This document shows positions 12,301 to 25,974 of a stretch of DNA of 64,000 nucleotides, one piece after another. The DNA comes from Archilochus colubris (taxonomy: Eukaryota; Chordata; Aves; Apodiformes; Trochilidae), in NCBI GenBank assembly GCA_023079485.1, contig CM041084.1:125836292-125900291 (forward strand), in the 5' to 3' direction. The notes beneath the pieces were generated by a model. It ran no database searches, was not told the origin of the DNA, and worked only from the letters and a program-made list of their open reading frames with translations. Position 1 is the stretch's first letter, and each line of letters opens with the position of its first letter. The position numbers and the translations under genes are program-made.

Positions 12301-15300
12301 TTTAGATGACGGGTTGTGATTTCATAAGCATTTATTGATAGGAAAGTGTTGTATATATTTCTGTCCCAGCCAGTCATCTTAACTGAATTTAAAATTCAGT
12401 AATAATATTCTTTAAGTATGGTCATCTCTGTTTCATAAAGATAAACTTTATTTCCTGAAACTCCCTAGTGAAGCATTGTGGGTTTTGTAAGTGAGGTATC
12501 TTGATTAAATTGTGTGAAGAGGGATTTCTCTGTCTGTCATTTTGTAACATAAATCATGTATCATGTATGAATGTACCATTTAAACTCACATAGGTTTATG
12601 GCATGCCATGGCAGCATTTTCTCTCAAGAGTCCACTGGCAGTTTGATAATGCTCTCAGACCTTGACAGTGAGCACCTTCAGGCAATCCACCTACATGGGA
12701 CATGTACCAGCAAATGTTGACTGTAAATAAGGGGAAAAACATACATGATGAAGATAAATCTTCCTTTCATACTAACTGGGGAGAGTGGTAAAAAGTGCCC
12801 TTGATTACTAATATACCGAGAACTGGAAGAACCAAAAGGCTGTTTACAGTGAAGTGGCAAAGTGCTGATGGAAAATCACTTTGTGAACATGAGCAAATGA
12901 GGAAGTGAGCAAAAAGGAAAAGGATGTAAAATGTACATTTTACATGTAAAATTTCCTGCCCACGTAAAAATCCCACATCAATCTTCCTATCTCTGTGGAA
13001 ATTGCAAATTAAATGTTTTGTTCCTCAGATTTATAATTTTTAAGTGGTTAAATTTCATAAAACTTATCCGCACTTGAGAGTTAATTTTTGCTAAAAGACC
13101 CAGAGTATGACACCAGTATGAGATGGGGACTTGCTGACCTGCCATTGCAACAAGACTTTGGTAAGGTTTCAGAATATCAGGCACTGGGCTGGTCATTTAT
13201 TCTCAAGAAAGATAAAATGGAACTGGAAGGGAAGCAAAAAAAATCTGTAGCATAACGTAAAGAGAAAGCCTTACAGTGACACTTTTCTGAGCCTGGATTT
13301 TTTACCCAAGAAAAACAGAGATGGAAGAGGACATGAGGAGTCTAGAAATACATCTTTGCATGAATATCAAGGAAAGAAAGAATGGCTGAATCTAATCATA
13401 AGCACAAATATATAATCAAATTACTGTGTACTGGTCATGAATAAATCTATTATGGAAATTGCTAATACCTGAGGAGTAAAATACTTAGAGTATTCACATA
13501 GGCTATGGGAAAAAAGGGAAGCTAAAATAGTTTTAAGATGGATTTCAGTACATGCATGGAAAGAGCTGTATAACAGAGTATGAAAATGTCTGGGGCTCCA
13601 TAGTTGGTGCCTCACCTCAGCCCTTCAGCCAGAGACAATGATTGCCGTGTCCTTGGACACTGCTCTTGAACTCCACCTGCCAGTTCAGAGAAATTCTTAT
13701 ACAAGATCAGGGTAGTATTATCCAGACCTATGCAGATTTTTCAGCTAAGCTGCACCATCTCAAATGGTATTTATTGATTGTGTCTAAGCTTGTGAATCAG
13801 TCTGTGAGCACGGGCAACTGAGCTTCAGATGTCATGTGTTACGTAGGCAGAGATATATTGTAAGTACCTGGATTTTTATGAGCTTGTATTGCACTTATAA
13901 TGTGTTCTCAAGGCTTTTTACTTGTCACGTTTGGAGGTCAGGTGAATGCTCTCATTTCTAGAGGAACTTTGAAGCTGAAAAAATTCACCATAGCTGCAGA
14001 GAGGAAGTTTACAAGATATATTTGAAGGTCATAGGGCATTCTATTCCTTCAGGCTGGTGACAGAGGTTAAAGAAGATATTGATCAAGAGAGGGTTTTTCT
14101 CCCAAGTTCGACTTAAAAGGTCTTTTTTCTCTTTCCTTTCTATATAGAGAAGAAAGTAGTCAGTCTTTGAGCAAGTTTTGTTTAACATATGCTACACTAG
14201 TACAGAGACTGGAGATGTTCTCAGTTTCTCACTCATGTTTCCCATGGCACAGCTGTGACACTTAGAGACTATAAAACTATAAATTCAGTACGAGGTGCTG
14301 GAGATGCTTTGCAGCCTCAGATACTGGTTACATGTGGTGCCTCTGCAGCCTTTTGAAGTAAGATTTTCCTCAGCTGTCCACAGTTTTGGGTGTTCTGACC
14401 TACATGAACCAGACTGTCTACAAATCATGACCTAGACTGTCTCTTCCATCCACATGCTCCTATTTTTATGTCTCTATCAGCATAATAATCAATACAGAAT
14501 GCTGGGAGTACTTATATTATGCTGCCCTGAATTGTCTATGACTTTGAGTAGCATGTGTTTTTACACTGATCAGGCAGCTCCTGAGTATCTTTTTCCATTT
14601 GTCAGAACAAATAATTGTTATTTTATTTTAAATGTTTAGTGTTTTTGCTGTGGAGTGGCTCTTCAGGAAACTTCTGAATGTGAAGGATTTTTAAATTTAT
14701 TATTATTATTATTTTTTATTTGTAGTAAAAGACATATTGGTATGCTTGGGAAATTCTCAGGAAGGTGTGTTGCCACAGTTGCATATTTGAAAATATAGAC
14801 ACTACTGTAAGTATGAAGTAGCACTGTGCACAGAGAATGTAACCTGTACTATATATAATGGTGAACATTGCATGTTCTGAGTACTCACTTGTTTTCCCAA
14901 ATGCTTCTATGGGATTATGAGAAAATAAGCATAAATGACCAAGAGAAAATAAAAAGCAATAAATAGAATATTTTGAGATATAATGTTTCTGGAAAAAAAT
15001 AAAACAACAAAAAAACCCAACCAAAAAAATAATTTCAACATACCTAATATATGGGAGATTACTGGTAAAATGCATAGCAGATTACCTTTTCCCAGGAGAA
15101 TGAAAAGTGGAGTCTCAAGATCCTGGTCCTCAGGCTCAAAAGTCACCTTTGGAGAGGAGATTTTTGGGAAAGCTACTTCCTGAGGCAGCAGCTGTTTCAG
15201 GAGAGACTGAATGTGAATCTGAGTTGCCACAGGAACATGATGCTGAGTCAGAGCATCCTTATGGGAAATATCCCAGCCTAGGACAGGCGTGGGTTTACCA

Positions 15301-15747
15301 GAGAAAGTGAGTCAGCATGTAAGCCATGACACTGATCCACCATCCTCCTCACCTGGACATAAGGAAGCAGATCAGGATCTCAATGCAGAGAGCTGTAGCC
15401 TCTCTTTCCTGTACCATGTCATTAGTCACAGCTCCCACTTGAGACCTGGTAGCTGACTCTATGTCAACCACGCCAAAATCTTCAGCCTAGCTACAATCAC
15501 AGAACTGTAGGAATATATTAAAGGAAGTAGGGATTATACCAGCTATGACTTCTCATATTTTAGTTTATTGCCTTGTCACCATGATAAGAAGCTTCTGGAG
15601 CTGCATGTGCAGGTACAAATGTTTCTCTGTGTGTTTTCTCTGCCATGTTTTAAGCCACCTTCTGCAATAGTTGAAAGCTCTCTTTGTCCTTGCCCTGAAA
15701 CAAGTTTGAAGTGCTCACTGAGGTCCAACAGTGCTTTGTTGCTTAGT
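9331..15747. other. Intergenic, no assignable gene
   Basis: AT-rich DNA with a (TTA)5 run at 14697-14711. A 153-codon open frame on the - strand at 9579-10040 includes WKTHSKWVWDLVRNFQNDVF, which looks protein-like but matches nothing I know. A + strand frame of 67 codons at 15107-15310 is also unrecognised. The stretch 11100-11320 is more GC-balanced than its surroundings and could be a conserved noncoding element, which I cannot test. Confidence 0.5.
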
Positions 15748-16299
15748 TGCCACTGTACTCAGCCCTGATGAGGCCACACCTCGAGTACTGTGTCCAGTTC
15801 TGGGCCCCTCAGTTTAGGAAGGATATTGAGGTCCTGGAGCAGGTCCAAAGGAGGGCAACCAGGCTGGTGAAGGGACTCAAGCACAGACCCTATGAGGAGA
15901 GGCTGAGGGAGCTGGGGCTGTTCAGCCTAAAGAAGAGGCGGCTCAGAGGAGACCTCATCGCTCTCTACAACTCCCTGAAAGGAGGGTGTAGCCAGGTGGG
16001 GGTTGGTCTCTTTTCCCAGGCAGCTCTCAGCAAGACAAGAGGGCACAGTCTCAAGTTGTGCCGAGGGAGGTTTAGGTTGGACATTAGAAAGAGTTTCTTT
16101 ACCGAGAGGGTGATCAGACATTGGAATGGGCTGCCCAGGGAAGTAGTGGATTCTCCATCCCTAGAGATACTTGAAAAGAGACTGGATGTGGCACTCAGTG
16201 CCATGGTCTGGTAACTGCAGCAGTAGTGGATCAAGGGTTGGACTTGATGATCTCTGAGGTCCCTTCCAACCCAGCCAGTTCTATGATTCTATGATTCTT
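15748..16299 (+). mobile_element. CR1 LINE 3' fragment with intact tail
   Basis: It opens inside the ORF2 C-terminus with an uninterrupted run: [20 protein letters not shown], then [17 protein letters not shown] and [16 protein letters not shown]. It continues to SMVW and stops at 16212-16214, then a short 3' UTR ends TTCTATGATTCTATGATTCT. The last 155 codons of the frame are unbroken, so the copy is fairly young, but the 5' part with the endonuclease and catalytic motifs is missing. It resembles the copy at 21935 closely. Confidence 0.95.
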
Positions 16300-17563
16300 T
16301 CTGGTGCTGAGCTGGACACCCTGACTGAATCCATATGTCTGGGCTTTGTGGTCACTGATGTGCCACATCTGGGTACAAATTTAGCATGTCAGCAGGTAAA
16401 GTATGCTGACGATTATGCTCAGGACTAGTTCTCAGCCACAAAACCATTGCAACTTTCCCAGACACAGGAAGGCAGGGCAGAGGAAGTCACCTGAAGAGGA
16501 CAGCTATGTTTGTCTAAGAGCTGTAGAATACTGAATTGTGCATGGGAAGCTTGCAGCTTACCTCATCCAATGTACTGAGAATAGTAAATATAAAATTTGC
16601 TGCATCTCTAGGCAAAGTAACTCAGGTGTGCTGCAGCAATCCCACCTTAGTACATAGGCATCCAAGTACTCTTTTAAAAAGTCTAAGAGTCACTGGATTC
16701 AACCCCAGGAAAGTGACCTCCTCTTAAGTCACATTCATATTGGACAATGGCATGAATGGAAGAATTTTCCTTTATTTCAGAAGTCCTTTTAGCTTTGCCT
16801 TAACAAAAGATGAGTAGCATTTCTGTTAAAAAAACTGCCATCTTTTTTTTTTTTTTTGGATTCAGTTTACATTTATAATCTTTGGTGCTGCTTTGGGGAA
16901 ATTGTTAAAACCTCCTTCTGCTCTTTTCTTTTTTGATAACTATTTTAAAAGACCAGATTAAAGAGCTTGGTGTTGGCATTGTTCCTAACTCTAACTAGAG
17001 CTTTTCTTATTATATATCCTCCACAGAAAAAATCATTTGTATCTTCTGATAAGGTAAAATATCCAGAAAACCTTATCTAACTCCAGAACCAATGTAACTG
17101 GACTTTGTGTGCATTCAGCCCACTAAAGCATTATCAGGTAATGATTTGCACTGTGTTCTGGTGAAAAGAGGTCCAAATAGAAGAGTTCCCCTTCCTTCAG
17201 GAATACAGAAACAAACAAGGGAGCTCAGTAAACACAGGATGGAAAGTGAAATAAACCTGAGTTTATGGAGGTGCTGATAAGTGTAAGTGAGAAAACATAG
17301 GTAAGATATTTTTTCCTGACCTGCTCTTTCAATTAGTTTCTCCAAGACTTGAATTTTTTACTTCTCTTTCATTCCCCAAGGAGATTCATCTTGCAAACCA
17401 TAAAGTCGTGTTTACCTGATTACTACCATCCTACCATAATGGAACCACTCAGCACTTCTAAAAGCATAGGTAAAAGAAGGACTCATATAGTTCTTCCTAT
17501 ACCGAGTCAGTAGAAAGAGTCACACTGATTTCCTTACATTTTGGAGTTTTATAGCTTGAATTT
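16300..17563. other. Intergenic, no recognisable gene
   Basis: Between two CR1 pieces of opposite orientation. It contains a T15-type run near 16843 and nothing I can name. Confidence 0.5.
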
Positions 17564-17797
17564 AGAATCATAGAATCATAGAATCATAGAATAGGCTGGG
17601 TTGGAAGGGACCTCAGAGATCATCGAGTCCAACCCTTGATCAACTACCGCCACAGTCACTAGACTATGGCACTGAGTGCCATATCGAGTCGCTTTTTAAA
17701 TGTCTCCAGGGACGAAGAGTCCACCACCTCCCCAGGCAGCCCGTTCCAATGTCTGATCACCCTTTCCGTGAAAAAATTCTTTCTAATATCCAAACTA
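17564..17797 (-). mobile_element. CR1 LINE 3' end fragment
   Basis: It starts with three ATCATAGA units, the reverse of the CR1 tail, then 'ggctgggttggaagggacctcagagatcat' and the reverse of 'cagacattggaacgggctgcc'. It stops abruptly at 'tctaatatccaaact', where GAAACTA units repeat three times, perhaps at the 5' junction. Low divergence suggests a recent insertion. Confidence 0.93.
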
Positions 17798-20700
17798 GAA
17801 ACTAGAAACTAGAGCAGGAAAAACAAACTGTAACTCAAGAGCTGACAATACAGTGTAAAACATAACGGGGATCAAATGCAAAGCTGAAAAAAATCTTTCA
17901 CATAAAGAATTTGTACCCTCGAATTATCTGCTTGGTATTAAACATCTTTATAGCCATATTAGTGATCAAATGTGGCAAATCTCATTTGTTCCTTAATAAA
18001 AAAATCAAAATTAAAAAAGAAAAGAAGAACAGGAACTTTGTATTCCATTTGGCAAAGCACTGAGTACCAGGTTACATACACAAGTATCATCATCTCACAG
18101 TTCTTTTTTTCTCAGGCACCACAGTTGTCCTCTTTTTAAATTTTAACATACAAGGTACAACTTGACTCAGACCAATGTGCCTGGCCTTACTGCTTTGCCA
18201 GCTGACAGTTGCATGAATCAGTCTAGGGAATAAAAGGCTGATTTCTAGAAGGCAGACTTCTGGAAGACAACTGATGACGAATCACTCAGGTTAGTTAGTC
18301 ATTAAAATTGTTCTTAATGAATGAATCTCAATGGCAAAAGCAGCAGTCACCAGACAATGAGGGAAATGGCAGGATGCACTCATGCAGTGCATGGAAATAA
18401 CTTGACAGAAACTGCCATCTCCTAGGTTGTAACAGCATCTGCCTCTGCTCATTCTACAGAATTATAAAGGGTTTATATTTATTGCAACATAAAAAAGCAC
18501 ACAGAAAGATAAGAGAAGGAATATTTGTTATCACATATACAAAAAATACAAAAGGGAAAAGTAGGTTGTAACGAAGGCTGCTTTCTCACAGACCTTGATG
18601 CATGTATGCCTATGTCTCTTTTGTAAACATCTCTAATCCAAGAGACAAATTACTGAATTTAAGTCATTTAAGCTATGTCTACCACAACAGGTAGTGCATT
18701 TCAACAGGAGAGTATCTGGGAGGCAGAAGAGTTAGTAACAAGGATGTGATATCCACATTCAGTTTAAAGGTTTTGCTGGAAACTAATCTAGCCTGATCCT
18801 GCTGGTTCACAACCTGTTAGCAGCTGGAGTTCTGGTATCTTCCTGCAGCATTTCTACCAGTTTAGTTTCATTAAAAAAAAAAATTCAGTCTACAAGCTCC
18901 TAGATCATTCCACAGTGTGAAATCTGAAGACAGCAATAGAATTCCCAAACTTGCTCTTGATCCAAACTACAAAAAAATAAGGTCCATAGATGTATTATTT
19001 TATGTCTATGGCATCTACCTGCTGCTTCTTTAGGACATTTACATCTGTGCAGCAAAGTAAGATACCATTAATAAATTATTATAATTTTATAATCTAATAG
19101 CTCTACATTTCTTTCACTGTGTGTTGTTGGTTCTTGTTCTTTTTTTTTTTTTTCTGAAGTCCAAAAAGCAGAGTCCTATCTTCCTTTCTGCTAAGGGCCC
19201 AATTCAGCACCTTCTGAATTCAATGAAATTCTGGTGACTTCAAGAAACTGTAGAACAGTCTCCAGGTAAACAGCTCACTCATTTGCTTTGAGTTGGACTA
19301 TTAAGTGAATTTAATTGTTATTCAGTAGTGCTATTTAGTCTTAGAACCAATGCAGGGCCCATGTTGTATTCACAGGAGGAAAGATTCCTTCTGCTGAGAA
19401 GACAGGTGACTGTACAGAGCCATCTACAGTTTCTGTAGTTTCAGGACTTTTCCAACACCAACAACTTGGCAGCAGCTGCAGTCAAGTCTGACCTTAAGCA
19501 AAGTATCAGTTATTACATCTACTGCTCTCTGCAGCAACATATTTTTCCACTTTTGCTATGAGTAGGTGCATTTTGTACTGCCCTTTTTCCTCTATTACCC
19601 CAAGTCTGCCAAAAGTCAAACTTAATGGCCAGTACAAATACTACTTACATTTAACAAAGATCAAATAATCACCTGAATGAAACCCATAGTTACACATGCT
19701 TCATGTTGGCTTGTCTAATTATTTTCTTCCCTTTGTGCCTATATTTTTATATGAGGCACATAACACAATAAAGGCCTGCCAGCAAAAGCCACTTCTCTGT
19801 CCATGGAACATATCCCTTTTCACTCAGTAATTTCTCTGCTGCAATGAGTATGGTTCATATCCTTTTAACAAAAAAGCAGCTCCCTGGAGGAGAGTCCTTG
19901 CTGCTCATGAAAATACAGTCAGACAAAGATGATGCATTCATTGGTTTTAATGTTTAATGTGATTCCATGATGACCCTCAGTCCACATACCAGGAACTTCT
20001 AAACTTGATGATGTTGGGCAGCAGACAGAATTAGTTAAACAAATGTTCTTTCTGTTCAGCAAGGCACTCTTTATATGTTCTACCACTGGGCTTATTGCAG
20101 AATAGGTTTGTTTGAAGTAAAAATGGCAGACAATTTTGTGATTAAATAAGTGTTAGAATCTGTTGATGCATCTAAATAGAAAAGTATTGCTTTCTCAGCA
20201 ATAGCACTTACAGCTACTCCTAAAGGACAAAGTTTATCTGGCCAATCTGAAATGGAAGACAGATGCTCACTGACCTTACAAGGCTTTCAGGTAGTCACAT
20301 GTAAGGAAGAATTCAACCATGATGTTCTTGTTTCACTTACTTCAGCTCGTGAATCTAAACCTCACCTCCCAAATAACCATCAGGTTTTCTACTCTCTGGA
20401 ATATTAAGTCATCTGCCCTTATGCTCTTTTCACACAGGTTGTGTAGTTAGCTCTGTGGAACATTTCAAAATAGGAATGAAACATTCAGTAACATGCTTCA
20501 GACATTTGATTAAAATCTACCACTCCAAGGGACAAATATCTTTTCCAGTAATAAAAAGGTAAACACATTGAGGCAAATGTAGATGGAAAAAAAGCACAGG
20601 TTCAACACTTTTTGGCATGTTTGGACAGAACAGAGCTTTTAACAGAGAGTTAGAGTTCTAGTGTGTCTGCTCAAAAGATATCACATAATATTAGACAGAT

Positions 20701-21934
20701 AGGTCCGCCTCTTTTTATTAACAACATTGAAACATACTAATATCATTTCAAAGTATAACACACACACACACACACACCAAAGCATCAAGTCTACACAAAA
20801 AAATACACAGGTGAAATGCAAAAGATTTTTTTCACTGAGTTCTTGCTTAATGCAACTTTATGTAATGCAAGTGTGGGAGAATCAGCCAAGTTCTGCAGTC
20901 ATGTGATCCTTTCAGACCTCATATTCCTTTAAAAAAAGCTAAGAAATTCACCTTCATGGATTCCTAAGGTAGATATTATCTTCATTTTGAAGATGAGAAA
21001 AATGTGGTATAGAGGTAATAAGTTGTCTTTATCACATAAAAAGTCATTGGCAGAATTGCCAATATATATAGCCCTCGGCCTTAACTCTGACACTAATCTT
21101 TTCCATAAAGAATTCTTTCTTCTAAAGGTATCACAGTTGAACAGAAAAATGCTTTCACCTCATAGATACTGATGAGGTTACACCTTTTCCCTGTGAGGTG
21201 GTTTCAAGTATTTTGTATAAAACAAGGGAGAATCATGCAGATCATCCAGTGCCCTGTATTTAAAGTGTATCCCTGAATCAAAGGAGTTTGAATTGTTTTG
21301 GCCTTGGATCCCTTTTCCTAATGTCAGACAGTCTGGTGTACAGTGTAGAAACTGAGCTATTGGATTCTTTTATAACAACTTTTTTATTATAGTATCACAC
21401 TTCAACGAATTATTTCAATGAAACAGATTCTCTTTCCCTATGAAAACTCTTTTTGCTGAGAAATATCTAACCACTTGACCTTCAAAATAAGTTAATAACC
21501 TGGAACTAAATCCTGCACTCCTTCCTGAAGTATGTTTTATCCTCTCAAGGATTGTATCTGCCAAATACAAGAAAAAAAAAATGTGAATAGTACAAGAGAT
21601 AACAATGGTTTCTAATTTGTATTTTGTTAGGAAATTTTTTTCATCATGAAAATCCTATAGGAACTTTCTTTTGACTACAGTGACACCTATTGGTACTAAG
21701 AAAAATTTCTGAGTTTGAAGTAAGAGTATACACTCCAAAACGACACTAGGCTTGGGACCTAGAAACTTGACGTTTTATCTCTGAGTAGCAGAGCGGAAAA
21801 AGTCAAAGGTTCCAGAGTTCAGTCATGTCTCCTCCCAAGGACTGAAGGCTTGCTCACGTTTCTTAAGGTAAGAATAAATGATTCAGAGAAAGCACAAGTT
21901 CAACAGTGCTGTAAAAGGCAAAGGAACTAGATCA
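17798..21934. other. Intergenic, no recognisable gene
   Basis: AT-rich DNA with a T15-type run near 19140 and an (AC)10 microsatellite at 20758-20777. The stretch 18180-18480 has mixed composition with several CAGCTG- and ATTA-type motifs, but nothing decisive. No repeat family was recognised. Confidence 0.5.
20758..20777. repeat. (AC)10 microsatellite
   Basis: Ten perfect AC units in AT-rich intergenic DNA, likely length-polymorphic. Confidence 0.95.
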
Positions 21935-22958
21935 CTTGATACATGGGCCGGGCCTAGAGAGTGATGCTGAACAGGGCTGCATTCAGTTGGTGGCCGGTGT
22001 TGGGCCCAGTTCTGTTCAATATCTTCATTGATGATTTAGATGAGGGGATTGAGTCCATCACCAGCAGATTCGCAGATGACACTAAGCTGGGGGGGGAGTG
22101 TCGATCAGCTGGAAAGCAGGAGGGCTCTGCAGAGGGACCTGGACAGACTGGAGAGTTGGGCTGATTCCAACGGGATGAGGTTTAACACGGCCAAGTGCCG
22201 GGTCCTGCACTTTGGCCACAACAACCCCATGCAGCGCTACAGGCTGGGGACAGAGCGGTTGGAGAGCAGCCAGACAGAAAGTGACCTTGGAGTCTGGATC
22301 GACAGGAAGTTGAACATGAGCCAGGAGTGTGCCCAGGTGGCCAAGAAGGCCAATGGCATCCTGGCCTGTATCCGGAACAGCATCACCAGCAGATCCAAGG
22401 AAGTGATTCTGCCCCTGTACTCAGCCCTGGTGAGGCCACACCTTGAGTACTGTGTCCAGTTCTGGGCCCCTCAGTTCAGTAAGGATATCGAGGTCCTGGA
22501 GCAGGTCCAAAGGAGGGCAACCAGGCTGGTGAAGGGACTCGAGCACAGACCCTATGAGGAGAGGCTGAGGGAGCTGGGGCTGTTCAGCCTAAGAAGAGGC
22601 AGCTCAGGGGAGACCTCATTGCTCTCTATAGCTACCTGAAAGGAGGTTGGAGCCAGGTGGGGGTTGGTCTCTTTTGCCAGACGACTTTCAACAAGACAAG
22701 AGGGCATGGTCTTAAGTTGTGCCAGGGCAGGTTTAGGTTAGATATTAGAAAGAATTTCTTTACGGAGAGGGCGATCAAGCATTGGAATGGGCTGCCCAGG
22801 GAAGTAGTGGATTCTCCATCCCTGGAGATATTTAAAAAGAGACTGGATGTGGCACTCAGTGCCATGGTCTAGCAACCGCAACGGTGGTTCAAGGGTTGGA
22901 CTTGATGATCTCTGAGGTCCCTTCCAACCCAGCCAATTCTATGATTCTATGATTCTAT
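21935..22958 (+). mobile_element. CR1 LINE fragment with part of the reverse transcriptase
   Basis: It is the longest well-preserved CR1 here, about 1 kb. It begins with the 5' truncated phrase 'gggcctagagagtg' and carries reverse-transcriptase blocks [18 protein letters not shown] and FADDTKLGG, where FADD is the catalytic aspartate motif. It then carries [17 protein letters not shown] and ends with three ATTCTATG units. The frame is broken near the G run at 22091-22097 and again near 22590. About 25 bases expected before 'gttgggcccag' are absent. It cannot make a working protein. Confidence 0.95.
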
Positions 22959-23560
22959 GGGGAGAAGATTTTTGCTAGCTTACTATTCCAAGGTGAATGA
23001 AAAGAAAGGAAAAGGAGGGAAGAGCTCAAGAATGCAGAGGGGTCTGTGAAAACAGCGAAGCTCATTCCTAGAGCTGTCAGATACCTCCCTCCCTCCCTGA
23101 GGCACTGAAGTGAAACACGAATACAGTGAAACTACCACAGCAGTAAGCTAAGAAGCTTGATGAACAGCTAAGACGAACAGATCATCTTTTAGCATCCAAA
23201 CCACATCTCCTGGTTTTCTGAGTGGTGCATGAAAATCACTGCCCTTCCCCTCCAGAAGACAGAGTCCCTGACAACGCTGGAGATGTTTACATATTCCTGC
23301 TCTTTACTAATGTACTCTTTGTTCTGTATCTAAATTTCAAATAGCTAGTGGGAGCTTACAAAAATAATATGAAGGAGGTAAGAATTTTATAAAATACTCA
23401 GATAGGTATTTTTACTGAAAATTCTCTCATGTTTTGTTGATATTGGATTTAACTCTAACTTTCTTACAAAGCAGCATATAAAATATGTTACACTTACGAA
23501 GCATCACAAAACAGGCCCTTGAAACAACACAGTGTATAGTAATATATTTGAAAGTTATTT
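22959..23560. other. Intergenic spacer between two CR1 pieces
   Basis: About 600 bases with no recognised gene or repeat. It includes a short CCCT run near 23091. Confidence 0.5.
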
Positions 23561-23924
23561 ATCATAGAAACATAGAATTATTTGGACTGGAAGGGGCCTT
23601 AAACATCACCTACTACCTAAACTGCCTGCTGTGGGCAGGGACACCTCCCACCAGACCAGGTTGCTCAAGGCCCCATCCAATCTGGCCTTGAACACTTCCA
23701 GGAAGGGGGCACCCACAGTGTCCTGGTCAACCTATTCCTGTCTCTCACCAAATTCAAAGAAAAGAAATTCTTCTAGTTGTCTAACCTAAATCTCCCTTCT
23801 TTCAGTTTAAAGCCATTGCCCCTTGTTCTATCACTACATAACCTTATAAAGAATCCCTCTCCAGCTTTCTTGTGGGTCCCCTCAGGTACTAAGAAGACAC
23901 TATAAAATCTCCCCAGAGCCTTTA
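23561..23924 (-). mobile_element. CR1 LINE 3' fragment, diverged
   Basis: It starts ATCATAGAAACATAGAATTA (degraded tail, reversed) and carries 'gggcagggacacctcccaccagaccaggttgctcaaggcccc'. It ends after 'aaaatctccccagagccttt', matching the CR1 LEKR.LRGDL region reversed. More diverged than the 17.6 and 21.9 kb copies. Confidence 0.92.
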
Positions 23925-25974
23925 TGCATAAGGAGCCCATTCATTTTCTTTCTCAAGCACACAAAATCGTGTGCTTTAATTGCACTCTGACCATTTGCAC
24001 AACGGAGAAAGTATTTAAAAATGTGCCTTTTTCTTAGTAATGCAAAATAATGCTATATGAATATTTTGAAAATCAGTAGTGAATATACTCAGATGTCAAA
24101 TACTTCTAAGGATTTTCTGAAAGGACTGAGAAATATATCAATCAATATTGCCCAATAGCTGTAATTTAATGCTGGTCAAAGTCAGAAAGCTACATTGTCT
24201 AACACATTAAATTATTCACTTCCCCTCTGCCTTTCAGTTAAAATTAAGCAGTTTTATACTAATGAGAATTATGGGTCATCTCTCTGGACTCCACAGCCTT
24301 CCGCATTATCCATGAATCAGTCCTGTAGCCATTTGGAGAAGCACTGGGAGCAAATGAGTTATGAGTCATGGGCAGAAGAAAAGGCATGTCACAAATATTT
24401 AAATTAAATGCAACAGGAAAAGACAAAAACTGTCTATATGAGCTGTTTGATAAGAGAAATACAGTAAAACAAGGAAAACACTGGAAATGGCAAATAATAC
24501 AAGAAGACAAATACCGAGAAGAAAACACAATAGAATAAGAGAATGAAAACAAATGCAAAACTAATGGTACCATTGATCCTACTAAATTTTGAAAGGATAA
24601 GACAAAATACTGAAATCAAGAGAATCTCTAGGAAAGACGCTAAATTAAGGCACAGTGCAAAATAAGAGATCAAAAGGTTCTCTTAAAGGCTCGATGAGAA
24701 GCATCAGAGTTGTCTGTCATTGATAGACTATTTGTTCAATGGCTTTTGTGTAACTTCAGAATTCTCTCTTCTACTCTAGTGCATTAGTTGTCTGGCATGT
24801 AAGTACATGCAGATACTGTTTGCAGGACTATGGAAGGTTTTTAAGGTCTTCGGCAATTAAATGTGACACTCAGCCTTTGATTTACACCTTAATGACTTGC
24901 AGAAACAACACTTGCTAGGCAAGGCAGAATTTTCTCCAAGTTCATTTATTGATTCCAAAGGAAAAGGAAGAGTAGAGCATGAACATGAAGATGAAAGGCT
25001 ACAATCTCAGATTAGATATACGAGTGCAGTTAGATGGGCTTCTGATTTATATTACTTAGGAGAATCACCTTGAGGTTCTGTCACTGTGAGAGAACTTCTG
25101 ACATGTCCTAACAGGGCAAGATCTAGGGGGGACACAGGTTTGTCATTAAGAGCATTATTTACTCAGAGTATTTAAGGCACCTTGGACAGGTATCTGCTTG
25201 AAGCCACACTTCACTGTAAACTCTATGTGCTCTGGCTACATGGAAATAAGGGAAGATACAGCAAAGCAGAAATGGCTTAGAGGTATGTACACCAACAGAG
25301 TTATGAAAAAGGTTACTAGTGCAAGGAACTAAGTACTGAAAAAGGTAGCAATTAACTTTCCCAGCTTTCATGGTGTTGCCTGATTTTGGTAGAACAAATA
25401 ATGGGATTTATTGAGAGTGAAACTTACATCCTTTAAATAAAAGTTGGCAACATTGTACAGCCCAGTTGGTTTTAGAGGACTCTCATGAAGCATTCTCAGA
25501 ACAAGGACTTTCCATCTTAATGCTGCAGACAGGTATTTGAGTGGATTTATACAGAGGCATAAAACTAAGAATTTATATACATGTCCAATGGAACAAGGAA
25601 TTGGAAATTCAGACTTCTCATTTGCACTAAAAATATCTTATATTGTTGCTTTGTGTTTTCAAAGAGCCTTCAAGTGAAGACCATTATCTAAGTGACATAA
25701 TCATCCAGAACACTGGGATTTAAATAAGAATCACTCTGTAAACATAGCCTACAAATAAAAGAATATGAAAAAATTATGACTAAAAACTTCAAGCTATGAT
25801 TACTAAGTTTTATTTTAATAAAAGATGTTATCTATAACGCTAGATATACCTATCAATCACACACAACTTTGTTAGGATATATTTAGCTTCAGTGTCATTA
25901 AAAGATAACAATATGACATATAAATTTTCAGCACAGGAGCGAACCTGTGACTCTGTATTTATAAATCCTGTTAC

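Noticed and set aside
15747..16214. 155-codon frame that looks like a reverse transcriptase-related gene
   Set aside because: It is the C-terminal end of CR1 ORF2, lacks the catalytic part and is followed by a CR1 tail; a mobile element fragment, not a host gene.
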